Positions 45,550 through 54,748 of a stretch of DNA of 64,000 nt are shown piece after piece (within the stretch, counting starts at the first letter, position 1; each line of letters starts with the position of its first letter). The stretch spans positions 124,001 to 188,000 of the forward strand of contig JADDTR010000014.1 of the NCBI GenBank assembly GCA_015345905.1, written 5' to 3'. The position numbers were made by a program, and so were the translations under genes. This DNA is from Aotearoamyces nothofagi (Eukaryota; Ascomycota; Leotiomycetes; Leotiales; Tympanidaceae). Under the pieces are notes generated by a model. That model ran no database searches. It was not told the DNA's origin and saw only the letters and a program-made list of their open reading frames with translations.

Positions 45550-46893
45550 GCTGGGTTACATCATTGCCCGGCCCCCCCCTGGTAGCGCGCGCCCGTCCTG
45601 GGCCCCCTGCCGACTCTCGTACGTAAGGACATCGAAACAAGCCTTGTCTCGCGTCCGGGGGGGGATGAAGGCAATTAGTTGGTTTTTTTCTGTTTATTTG
45701 CCTAGGTGATGGAATGGAACTAACTTGGCTTGCTTCTTTCCTTGGCTGCTTTGTGGAGGGTTGGTGTGGCTGCGATGCTGCTTTTAGGGCGAGCGACGGT
45801 GCGGATGCTTGGGATGCTGCTTTTAGGGCGAGCGAGGGGATGGGTTTTTGGATGGGGTTTTGGGTGAGGATGGGGATGGGGATGGGATGGGACGAGATGG
45901 GACGAGATGGGGATGAGATGGACTGCATATGGCGTTGTGTGGGATGGGGAGTCGAGATGGAGGCGTGCGGAATAGGGGAGTCGAGATGAGAAGCTCGAGA
46001 TGAGAAGTTCGAGATGTCAAGGTTCTGCCGATTACAGCCGGTAGGTAGCGACGAGGAGACCTCCCATCTCAACCCTCCCTCCATTCCGCCGACCCAGCCT
46101 TCCTCCAGGGCCGTCGAACCTCGCACGACCCGTTCCGTGACTGTACCGTACTGCACAAGTACAACAGCTACGTTCCTAGATAATATAATGTCTGGAGAGA
46201 AGGACAGTAGCTGTTTTACAGGGGATAGCAGGGGACGTATCTTCAGATCGCGGCGAGGTACGTGTTTGATATGTGGGTATTGAGAGGTCTGCGTTGGAGA
46301 GGCTGGAAGCTGGGCTGGATGCTGGGCTGGGATTTGTGGAGGGGGAGGGGATGGAGGAGATGGAGGAGATGGATAAGTGAGAAGGATGAGGAGGAGATGG
46401 AGGAGATGGAGGAGAAGGATGAGGAGGAGGAGATGGAGGAGACACGTGACGACGGCTTGGTGGACGAGGCGCCGTGTACTGAATCTACCGTCGTCAAGCA
46501 CGTGGGGCGTATTATGCACTGCGAGTGCCGCAGGACAGTCCTGCCTCTGCCTCTGCCTCTGCCTCTGCCTCCTCGACAGTCCCTCCTGTCCTGACCTCGC
46601 CCGGCCCTTCCCAGCGGCCTCCAGCACCATCCACCGTCCACAACCCCCTCGTCTACCAGAACCTGAACCAGAACCTGAACCAGAACCGGGTACGAGCCAG
46701 CAAGCAGCAAAGCAGCAGGCATCAATCCATGCCAGAGCCCAGCTGGCGTCCCTCGACGTCCTTTCCCCCCTTTCCCCCTTTCCCATCCAGACACCGGCGC
46801 TGCTGTAAAGGCCTGTCCGCCGATGCCGCCCAAAGTCCCGCCGGCTGGACAGCACAGCGCGGCCAAAAGCGGCGGGGCCGGGCTGGCCAGCGG

Positions 46894-46902
46894 ATCTGAT
46901 AA
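46894..46902 (+). promoter_or_regulatory. SreA-type GATA element ATCTGATAA upstream of sidI (1)
   Basis: Exact ATCWGATAA match about 1.33 kb before the sidI start, within a GC-rich context (GCGG-site-ACCCGC). With the next site it forms a direct pair 61 bp apart in the same orientation. Confidence 0.65.
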
Positions 46903-46954
46903 ACCCGCACCCCTGCTAGCGCAGCGATCGGCACTGAAGTGAAACGCATCGGGG

Positions 46955-46963
46955 ATCTGATAA
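46955..46963 (+). promoter_or_regulatory. SreA-type GATA element ATCTGATAA upstream of sidI (2)
   Basis: Second exact match, same orientation, with similar flanks (GGGG-site-CCGCGG). Pairing of two such sites is typical of functional iron-GATA promoters in the known systems. Confidence 0.65.
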
Positions 46964-47910
46964 CCGCGGATCCCTGCAAGGCCGCGCCAAGCTGCTGTAC
47001 TGTATCTCCTCTGCCGACTCGCATCCCGGCTGCGAAAACGGGCACAATGGCTGCTGCTTTGGACGTTGGATTCTACAAAACAGCAAATGGCGAACCTGCT
47101 GTTTTCCCCGTCCTTCTGTCTTCTCTCTGTCCGGCCCTCTACGGCCGAGCGTGCGGCCGCCGCGGCTTGGGCGTGCTTGGCGGCTTGCTGGAAGGGCGAC
47201 GTAGAGGGGTAGAGGGGCAGTGGACAGACGCTGCTCGGCGACGAAGACCGGCGACCGGGTATTCAATATCTCCGCCACGTTAAAGCGGCACGAGAGACGC
47301 ACGGCAGGGGGCGGGGGGATGCCAAGGCTGGCTAGCTCGGCTCGAGACCCCGACTGAGGCCCCACAGGCCGGGGGCAGCCTGAGGCGATGACGCCAGCGA
47401 GGGCTGCAACGCGAGCTTCGATGATGGAAGAACAGAAAAAGCACACGGTGCGGCTATAGTACACGAGTGATATAGGAGTACTATAGCAGCACTATAGCAG
47501 CACTATAGGAGCACTACAGCATCGAAAACAGCCCTGTCGCGATATAGCCACTGCCCATGGGTCCGTGGCAGCCGCTCCATCGCGGCCTGGCTGGCCTGGA
47601 ACAGATACAGCTCCGCCAGGCCACGGCGGACGAGGTCGGAGAGGGACCAGACGAGGTGGGAACGAGATGGATGTCGACCATCTCGTCTGCGGCATATGCG
47701 GGCTGTCGCTGCGAGGGTGGGTGATCGACGACGGCGCTTTTCCCCTTTTTTCCCTTCCTGGTCGAATCTGGATGGGATGGTGGGCTGGAAGGGGGTGTTG
47801 CTTTCCCTGGGGCGGGCCTCGGGTCCGGGCTCTGATGTCTCTTTCTGACTCGGATAATCTCTGGTGGGTGGGAAAGTGACGTTGCTGCTCTTTCTCTGTC
47901 GTTGAAGGCT

Positions 47911-48138
47911 TGGGATAGAGGATATACTGTAGAAGATACAGTGTAGAGTATTCACTACAGAGGATATACTGCGGAGGAGACACGACGAAAGATACATTAC
48001 GGAAGATACACTCCGGAAGAGACATTGCAGAGTATTCACTACAGAGGATATACTACGGAGGATACACTACAGAGTATTCACTGCGGAAGATACACCATTG
48101 GATACACTATAGGTTACACCACAGAAGATACACCACGG
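47911..48138 (+). repeat. Degenerate tandem repeat in the sidI promoter
   Basis: About 230 bp built from variants of GGAAGATACACTACAGAG and GTATTCACTACAGAGGATATAC, ending some 90 bp before the sidI ATG. Unit length is about 20-21 bp, with frequent GATAC and CGGAAG words. It should lie in the promoter or 5' UTR of sidI. Confidence 0.75.
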
Positions 48139-48225
48139 ACAAGACACAGACAGAGATTCAGATAGGCACACGCCAGCCAGCCAACCAAACAGACTGACGC
48201 TGACCAAATCAACTCACATCCAGCC

Positions 48226-50444
48226 ATGGCTGCTCCAGAGACGGCCATCCGCCGCCTCCACCAGACCTCCTCCCACCTCTCGGGCATCCCAACCGACGAA
48301 TACGCACAACTCTCCATCGTCCACGGCGAATCCTCACCCGCCCTGATCAACGCGACTCTCGGCTCCCTCCTCGACACACAGGCCGCGCTGCGAGGATCCG
48401 AGGAATGCGTCGTCCTGCCCTGGACCGGCACGCGCTGGACCTATTCACATCTCCAGCAAAGGGCAAAGACGCTGGCCAAAGGCATGCTGGATCTTGGCAT
48501 CAGGCGCGGAGATCGGATTGGCATCATGGCGGGCAACTGTGAGGAATACGTTGCCGTCTTCTTCGCTGCGGGCTATGTGGGGGCCATCTTGGTGGTTCTG
48601 AACAGCACATATACGGCGGCGGAGGCGAGGTATGCTTTGAATCATTCTGGTGAGCATTGTCCTTTCATAATCTCACTCTTCGATTCCTCAGTGACCAAGT
48701 TGTTGACTTGTAAACTCGTCAAGGATGTAAAATCCTGTTTATACAGGAGAAATATGGAAGACATGAGAACACACAGCTTTTGAAACAGGTTGCGCCCGAG
48801 AGGCTTGGGAATGGCGAGTTTGAGACTCTAAAGAAGGTGGTTGTGGTGAGAGGAGAGTTTGATGGCTTCCAGACTTATACGAATCTTTTCGATCAAGGTA
48901 CCAAGATTGCGGACGACGTGTTGGAAGCGGCCAGGCTTGAAGTCGATACGCACGATGTGTGTAATCTGCAGTATACGAGCGGATCCACTGGACATCCAAA
49001 AGCTGCCATGTTAACACACCAGTAAGCCTTCTCCGCTCCCCAATGAGGATTCCAGCAGCAGCCCAACCTTGATTCCGCCAAACTCACTGTTGAGACCGAA
49101 ATACCCCATATAAAAACCCCCATATAAAAAACTAACATCCTCAGCAACATGATCAATAACGCCCGCTCAATTGGCTCCCGCATGTCCTTCACCCCCGCCG
49201 ACATCCTCTGCTGTCCACCACCCCTCTTCCACTGCTTCGGTCTCGTCCTCGGCCTCCTCGTCTGCGTGACCCACGGCGCCAAGATCGTTCTCCCATCGGC
49301 CTTCTTCGACGCCCCATCCGTCCTGGCTGCACTATCAGCTGAATCCTGCACCGCGCTCCACGGCGTCCCCGCCATGTTTGAAGCTCTGCTCTCCCTCCCG
49401 CGCCCCTCGTCCTGGTCCTGTCCTAACCTCCGCACCGGCATCGTCGCCGGCGCTCCCGTGCCACAGCCACTAATGGAGCGCATGCTCGCGGAGCTCAACA
49501 TGAACGAGTTCACAAGCAGCTACGGTCTCACGGAAGCGAGCCCGACGTGTTTTAATGCGAGGACGGATGATACGATTGAGCGACGTCTGACCACTGTTGG
49601 GAAGATCTTGCCGCATTTACATGCTAAGATTGTGGATCGCGATGGCAAGATTTTGCCGGTGGGCGAGAGAGGTGAGCTGTGCATGGCGGGCTATAGTTTG
49701 CAGAAAGGCTACTGGAGGAATGAGGAGAAGACGAGGGAGTGCATGAAGAGGGATGAGAGGGGGGTGCTGTGGCTGCATACCGGTGACGAGGCCGTTTTTG
49801 ACAACGAGGGGTACTGTACTATTACCGGAAGGTTTAAAGATATTATTATTCGAGGTATGTTTATCCAACCTTTTCCTCTTTCTAACTATGCCTTTTCTAT
49901 CTGGAAAACCATCTGCTTCCATCTCTCAATTTCTACGCCTTCCTTTTTTGTTATGTAATGTCCTTTTCCATCTAGACGAAATCTCATCCCTACCTATCAG
50001 GCCTGGGAATGATTCCTGAACAATACCAATAAAACAAGCCCCGAGACTGATCCCGTGCTTCACAAAACAGGAGGCGAAAACATCTACCCCCTCGAGATCG
50101 AATCGCGCCTCGTAACCCACCCCTCCAACACGATCCAGCGCGCCGCCGTCGTCGGGATCAAGCACGCCAAATACGGCGAGGTCGTCGGCGCCTTCCTGCT
50201 CCCCTCGGCTTCCGCTCCCGCCCAGCGGCCCACAGACGACGCCCTGCGCGCCTGGGTCCGCGCCGTCCTCAGCCACCACAAGGCGCCCGCGCACATCTTC
50301 TGGTTCGGCGATGCGGATGTCGGACTGGATGACGTGCCGCAGACGGGGAGTGGGAAGGTGAAGAAGCATTTGTTGAGGGAGGTGGGTGGGAGGGTGGTGA
50401 GGGGGCGGGAGGGGGAGGGGAGGGAAGAGGGACGGGATTTGTAG
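48226..50444 (+). CDS. sidI: Mevalonyl-CoA ligase of siderophore biosynthesis (acyl-CoA synthetase), PTS2-targeted
   Basis: ANL-family ligase. Exons 48226..48649, 48724..49021, 49145..49854 and 50071..50444 give 601 residues. Motifs: P-loop YTSGSTGHPK (about 225-234), YGLTEASP, the hinge-region GRFKDIIIRGGENIYP joined across intron 3, and the C-terminal lysine motif PQTGSGKVKK. The N terminus has R10-L-x5-H-L18 (RLHQTSSHL), a perfect peroxisomal PTS2; in Aspergillus SidI carries a PTS2 too. Together with divergent sidA and convergent sidF next door, this supports SidI, which activates mevalonate to mevalonyl-CoA for fusarinine-type siderophores, over a generic fatty-acid ligase. Intron 1 ends in TCAAG; intron 3 is long (216 bp). 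The C-terminal tail after KKHLLREVGG is repeat-like (Gly/Arg/Glu). Two ATCTGATAA boxes and a tandem repeat lie upstream. Confidence 0.88.
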
Positions 50445-51052
50445 GGATTTTTCTTTTTCACTTTGTAGCCTTTCTTTTTGAGAAAGAGATAGGGAGATGG
50501 CTGTGGATAGCAGGAACGTTAAAATATACACACATAGATCTTGGAGTATCTCGTCGTTATCTCCGCTGTAGAAGTTGGAGCGAGTAGATTGATAGATGGA
50601 TATTTACAAGAAGAAGAAAAGCACAATTTTTTTTATAGAAAATACTCTGAGACTTGTTGCTCTGTGAGAGGGGGGCGGAGGGGATGGGAGCGGGGTTGAT
50701 GAATTTATTTTATTTAATTTTATTATTGATTGATTTTATTATACTCCATTACAGACAACCCTCGGTCTCTTGTCTCTTGCTGGTTGGGTTATGTATGTTT
50801 TTATGTATGTATATATGCATCCGCTTTTCTAGCCCGCTACTCCGCCCGACGCGGAGCCAGATACAAGGGGCATCGACGCGGTGGGTGGAGGAAACTACGG
50901 CTGGACTGCACTGTGGGCTTCGCTATACTCTTCCTGACTCTCCCAACCCTCCAGATCGTCCCTCCAGATCATCTACCCACGGCGTCTGCATCTACGGCGT
51001 CCCTACTGTGCAGAGGTTGTGGATATAGACCGTTGGATTGGGTTGGATTGTA
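50445..51052. other. Convergent region between sidI and sidF
   Basis: About 600 bp between 3' ends; AT-rich patch at about 50690-50750 (TTTATTTTATTT-like) likely includes the polyadenylation regions. No gene supported. Confidence 0.5.
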
Positions 51053-52450
51053 TTATAATTTAACTAGCCTCTCCCTCGCCTCCACATCCACATCCAGCCA
51101 CGGCGTCCCTACCGTGCACAGCTGAAAGAAGCGCTCCCTGCTGCACCGCACCTGGGCGCTGCGCTTGTGGTACAGATCCACCAGCCGCTCGACATGGAAG
51201 CCGTGCTGGGCGTCGAGCTGCAGGACGCGGGCGCTGGTGGCTCTGGGCTCGCCGACGACGGACTCGGTGCGCGGGTCGTCGAGGAAGAGGTAGTGCATGA
51301 GGCTGGGCCACCAGGCGTGGGCGCGGTGGGGGCCGCGGAAGAGGGGCGCGCCGACGAGCGAATGCCGGCCGCGGTCGTACGGGGACGAGGGGTAGTGCGC
51401 GCCGAGGTGGTCTTCCTGAAAGGGGGGGTGAGCTGGGGGGAGTTTTGGAAAGGGGGAGGGGATACGTACTTTGGCCCAGTAGATCTCGAAATAGGCAAAC
51501 GGCGTGTCGTCGAAGCGCGCCAGGACGGTCAGGGTGTGCGGGTCGTCGTGCAGGCCCTTCAGGTAGCGGCGGTGATGATCCAGATCGCCCGTCTCGTTCC
51601 AGCCGGCCGCGACGCGCGGGTCGTTCTGCCAGGCGTGGAACAGGGCGAGGTGGTCGGCATCGCGGTAATCCAGGGCGAGCATGGAGAAGTGCTCGTCGAG
51701 GTGCGGGACGTAGCGGCTGTAGATGACGGATCCGGGGGGCGGCTTGGGGGGCCGCACGGGGTGCAGGGCGTGGACGGGGGCGCTGGGGAAGCGGGTGGTG
51801 AGGGTTTGAGCGAGGGGGAAGGCCGGGAAGGACGTGAGGCTCTGCCGGCCGGTGCTGGGCGGCGCGGGCAGCCAGGCGGGGCGGGGCCCGAACGGCGACC
51901 CGGCGCCCTGCCAGAAGGTGCTCCGCAGCAGGACGACCTCGCGGCCCGCCAGCCCGGCCCAGGACGGCGCGTCGCGCGACGCGCTGGGCGGCAGGGCGTG
52001 GGCGACGGCGAGGCCCACGGCGCACAGCTCGGCGCGGATCAGGTCGGTCTGCGTGCCGACGAGGCTGAGCCGGACGGCCTCCTCGGCGTGGTGCGCGGTG
52101 AAGAGGGCGTAGACGAGGAGCCACAGCTGCGCGACGGACGGCGGGTCGACGCTGTGCCAGGCGAAGGTGGTGGACGGGGCGCGGCGGCAGCGCGCCCACT
52201 GCGAGTTGTCCGCGAGGGGGACGGCGTGGCCCCCGACGAGGCCGGAGAAGGAGAGGGAGGCGCTGTGGAGGGGGAACGGCGGGGCCTGGCTCTCTGGCGA
52301 GCCTGGAGAGAGCTGGAGCCAGTATTGGGAGCCGCTGGAGGCACCCGACGTCGGCTGGGCGTGGTACCGGGTCAGGTACGGATGCGGGAGCGCGATTGCG
52401 AATGTCTCCCACGGAGAAGGCGAGCCGGCGGTCTGCTCTCGGGAAGCCAT
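51053..52450 (-). CDS. sidF: Hydroxyornithine acyltransferase (anhydromevalonyl transferase), IucB-like
   Basis: GNAT-fold N-acyltransferase that attaches anhydromevalonyl to N5-hydroxyornithine in fusarinine-type siderophores. Exons on the minus strand, 52450..51470 and 51415..51053, give 447 residues (A. fumigatus SidF 462). The C-terminal domain (about 245-447) shows siderophore-acyltransferase marks: LDEHFSMLALDYRDADHLA, FHAWQNDPRVAAGWNE, FAYFEIYWAKEDH (across the intron), and HAWWPSLMHYLFLDDPRT. The N-terminal domain is degenerate, as usual. The 54-bp intron is in frame and stop-free, so an unspliced frame reads through, but GTACGT/TTTCAG signals and family alignment favour removal. It ends ERLVKL; VKL is only PTS1-like. 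SidL-type acetyltransferases share the fold; neighbour sidI favours SidF. An upstream ATG at 52810 is in frame but extends into repeat-free, non-conserved sequence. Confidence 0.88.
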   Translation of the reverse strand: MASREQTAGSPSPWETFAIALPHPYLTRYHAQPTSGASSGSQYWLQLSPGSPESQAPPFPLHSASLSFSGLVGGHAVPLADNSQWARCRRAPSTTFAWHSVDPPSVAQLWLLVYALFTAHHAEEAVRLSLVGTQTDLIRAELCAVGLAVAHALPPSASRDAPSWAGLAGREVVLLRSTFWQGAGSPFGPRPAWLPAPPSTGRQSLTSFPAFPLAQTLTTRFPSAPVHALHPVRPPKPPPGSVIYSRYVPHLDEHFSMLALDYRDADHLALFHAWQNDPRVAAGWNETGDLDHHRRYLKGLHDDPHTLTVLARFDDTPFAYFEIYWAKVRIPSPFPKLPPAHPPFQEDHLGAHYPSSPYDRGRHSLVGAPLFRGPHRAHAWWPSLMHYLFLDDPRTESVVGEPRATSARVLQLDAQHGFHVERLVDLYHKRSAQVRCSRERFFQLCTVGTPWLDVDVEARERLVKL

Positions 52451-54748
52451 TTGGTGAGATGCAGAGGTGAGATGCAGAGGTGAAGCCGAGGTGGGGAGTA
52501 TAGAAGCCAGAGATGGAGGAGCCGGAGATGCGGAACCAGTCTGAGGAGATCGAACCGAAGCTGCTGTCGTTATGCGACAGTTGCGAGACTGTGCTTTATG
52601 GAAAGTTGCCAGATCGAGGAAACTCGACCAGAGCCGTTGTCGCGACACGACAAGCCGCGATACCGCGCGCCTCTGGGTTTTGAACTCGGCCTCGGGGACG
52701 TCGACGTCAGACCCAGCGCAGCAGTTATCGGAGAGGGGTGGGAACGCGACACCCCCGTCGCAGTCGCCGTCGACGTTAGACTCGATAGCGCAACTCGGCG
52801 TGCACATCACTGCAAACTCTTCTCTGGCCCGGCGGGGCGATGGAGGGGTGGGGATTTCACCTGGTACGTAAGGACGTGGATGATGGGGAGGGGCTGTTCT
52901 GAATAGGGCTCGAGCTCCGCTGTAGGGTAGGGATGGGCGACGGCTATTGCTGATGGCGCGTCAGCGGGTCGGGTTGGATGGGTACGGCTTGCGAGTGATG
53001 GGTATGGACTGTGCTGGGAGGGTATAGAGGGTATAGAGGAGGGTATAGAGGATGTAGAGGATATATAAAAGCAGAAGTACACATACAGGCCAGATATCCA
53101 ATATAACCCGCCCAAACCACCAACGAGTAGGCCCCGGTACACGCAGCTGGCCGTCATCCCCAGTCCCCATGCCGTGTACTCAACCACCAGCCGTCACGAC
53201 CACCATCGGGCGACCGACATCAGCCAAGACCTACCTGTCCCCGGGGCAGAAGCCAAGCCGGCAAGATGAACCCCAACTGCCATGTTGCTTGCTTGCATCG
53301 CCGTCCCCACTACCCACTCCCAGTCCCAGTCGCATCCCCTGTCCCGACAATTTCCTCCCCCCCCTGGCGGACCCAGACCGGGGGGTCGAGTCCTGGCTTT
53401 TAAAGTTATCAGATCAAGCTAACGCCGACCCTAGCGCCCTTCCGACGCGCCGGCCGAGAAAGCGGGGCCGGGACGCCGAGCAGCCCCGGTACGCCCAGGT
53501 GGGGCGGCGTCTGGGAGCGGGACCGGGCTGGGAGACTCGAGGCCGGGACGCTGCTTTTGCCGGCGCGCGCTCGGCGGGCTGGGTCGCGCAGCTTGGGAAT
53601 GAAGACAGGGCCGGCAAGAGACGGCGGGAGCAGATGGCGAGATCGGCATCCCTCGAGATGCTACTCCCGTGGACCTCGAGATGCTACCAGACCGGCTTTT
53701 CTGCTTTGCCTTTTCGGCCTCTGGTCTTCTGGGATGCTGGGCTTGCTTTGCTCGTGTGCTCTCTCTCTCTCGCTGCTGCTGCTCGCTTCTCCCAGCCGGG
53801 ACGCTTCTCGCTCGCATATCGTGTGGCTCTCGTAGGAGAGGATAGCGGTGCTGGATTAACGATTCCTCTGCAAAGACTCTCTCTCCTTCGAACATATGAA
53901 AAGTAGATAGACACTGCTGAGATAGACTGCAACCCAACCGTATCTTCTCTGCTCTTGGCTAATAACATCAGTAGTAATGGCTTGCAGTATAGTGCAGTTG
54001 GTTCCAGCCATGCTCACCTGTTTTTATCAATTTGCCTGGTAGTTTTCCCCCTTGCGATCATCTATCGTCAATGGTATTCTCAGATGGCAAAATGCCAAAC
54101 GATTTTACTGTACTGAAGTTCGCTTCTTCTACTACTATAGGACGACATACTACAGGGGAACAATCTTTGATTCTTCAGGCTCGTGGAGCTGAGAAGCTTG
54201 TCTAACTCAGTTTCAATAGATTGGGTTCATTAGATAGACGTTAAAATAATATAATTATATTTTAGGAAAGAGTATCAAGGGTAGAAACTGTTGAGACAGA
54301 CTACACCTTATGATTGGGAATAGGTGGCGTTACTTATAAAGGGGATGTCTTGGAGATAACTGTCTTTCGTAGCCAAGGTTTAGTTAGCATCTGATTCCTG
54401 ATATAGGAGGAATGTATCAATCTTTTCTTTTTGCGGCTTATTCGGAAACTCGCAGCAGTTCATCCAAAGCCGAGAAAATAATCACCAATCACTGACAGGA
54501 GATTGTCCATTTGCAGTCTACCAGCGTATTCTATTATTCTACTCTTTCATTTTGTCTATTCCGTATCGTATCAAGTAGCGACTATATAACATTAATAATC
54601 TAATCTAATCTATTCTATTCAAGTCCATCATATAATCCCTTTATCCAACCTGCGCCTCCGCACTAAACTCCCCCATTCCGGCCGCCCGACTCGAGACTCT
54701 CCATCTCGCGCGACCTGATCAATAGCCCACTATCGTATCACCCTGTCA
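52451..54748. promoter_or_regulatory. Upstream region of sidF / downstream of the MscS gene
   Basis: About 2.3 kb. GC-rich up to about 53.9 kb, AT-richer after. Contains GTATAGAG repeats at about 53015-53060 and an exact SreA-type site at 53406. A plus frame at 53169-53906 is low-complexity and probably not a gene. From 54.0 to 54.7 kb nothing is recognised. Confidence 0.55.
53406..53414 (-). promoter_or_regulatory. SreA-type GATA element ATCTGATAA upstream of sidF
   Basis: TTATCAGAT on the plus strand, so ATCTGATAA reads in the direction of sidF, about 960 bp before its start. It completes a set of exact sites upstream of all three siderophore genes. Confidence 0.65.

Larger units (their letters stand above)
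42726..48225. promoter_or_regulatory. 5.5-kb divergent region between sidA and sidI
   Basis: Unusually long gap between the divergent sidA and sidI starts. It is GC-rich and dense in low-complexity DNA: CCCAT repeats 44876-44899, a 22-base G run 45056-45077, GGGCA repeats 45251-45278, GGGATG repeats about 45840-45920, GGA/GAT purine repeats about 46329-46442, CTGCCT repeats 46541-46571. It holds three exact ATCWGATAA sites and three ATCTGATTAGAT words. A 635-codon minus frame (44948-46855) is repeat-driven and rejected; I see no supported gene. Confidence 0.65.

Noticed and set aside
44948-46855. 635-codon minus-strand frame in the sidA-sidI gap
   Set aside because: Dominated by Ser/Pro/His runs from tandem repeats, no domain, overlaps several frames of similar quality on both strands.
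51167-52483. 438-codon plus-strand frame antisense to sidF
   Set aside because: Shadow frame caused by high GC3 in sidF; composition is Gly/Arg/Val-rich with no motifs. A 450-codon second minus frame at 51060-52412 is rejected for the same reason.
53169-53906. 245-codon plus-strand frame upstream of sidF
   Set aside because: Pro/Ser/Arg-rich without domain, overlapped by equally long minus frames; contains the GATA site expected of promoter DNA.
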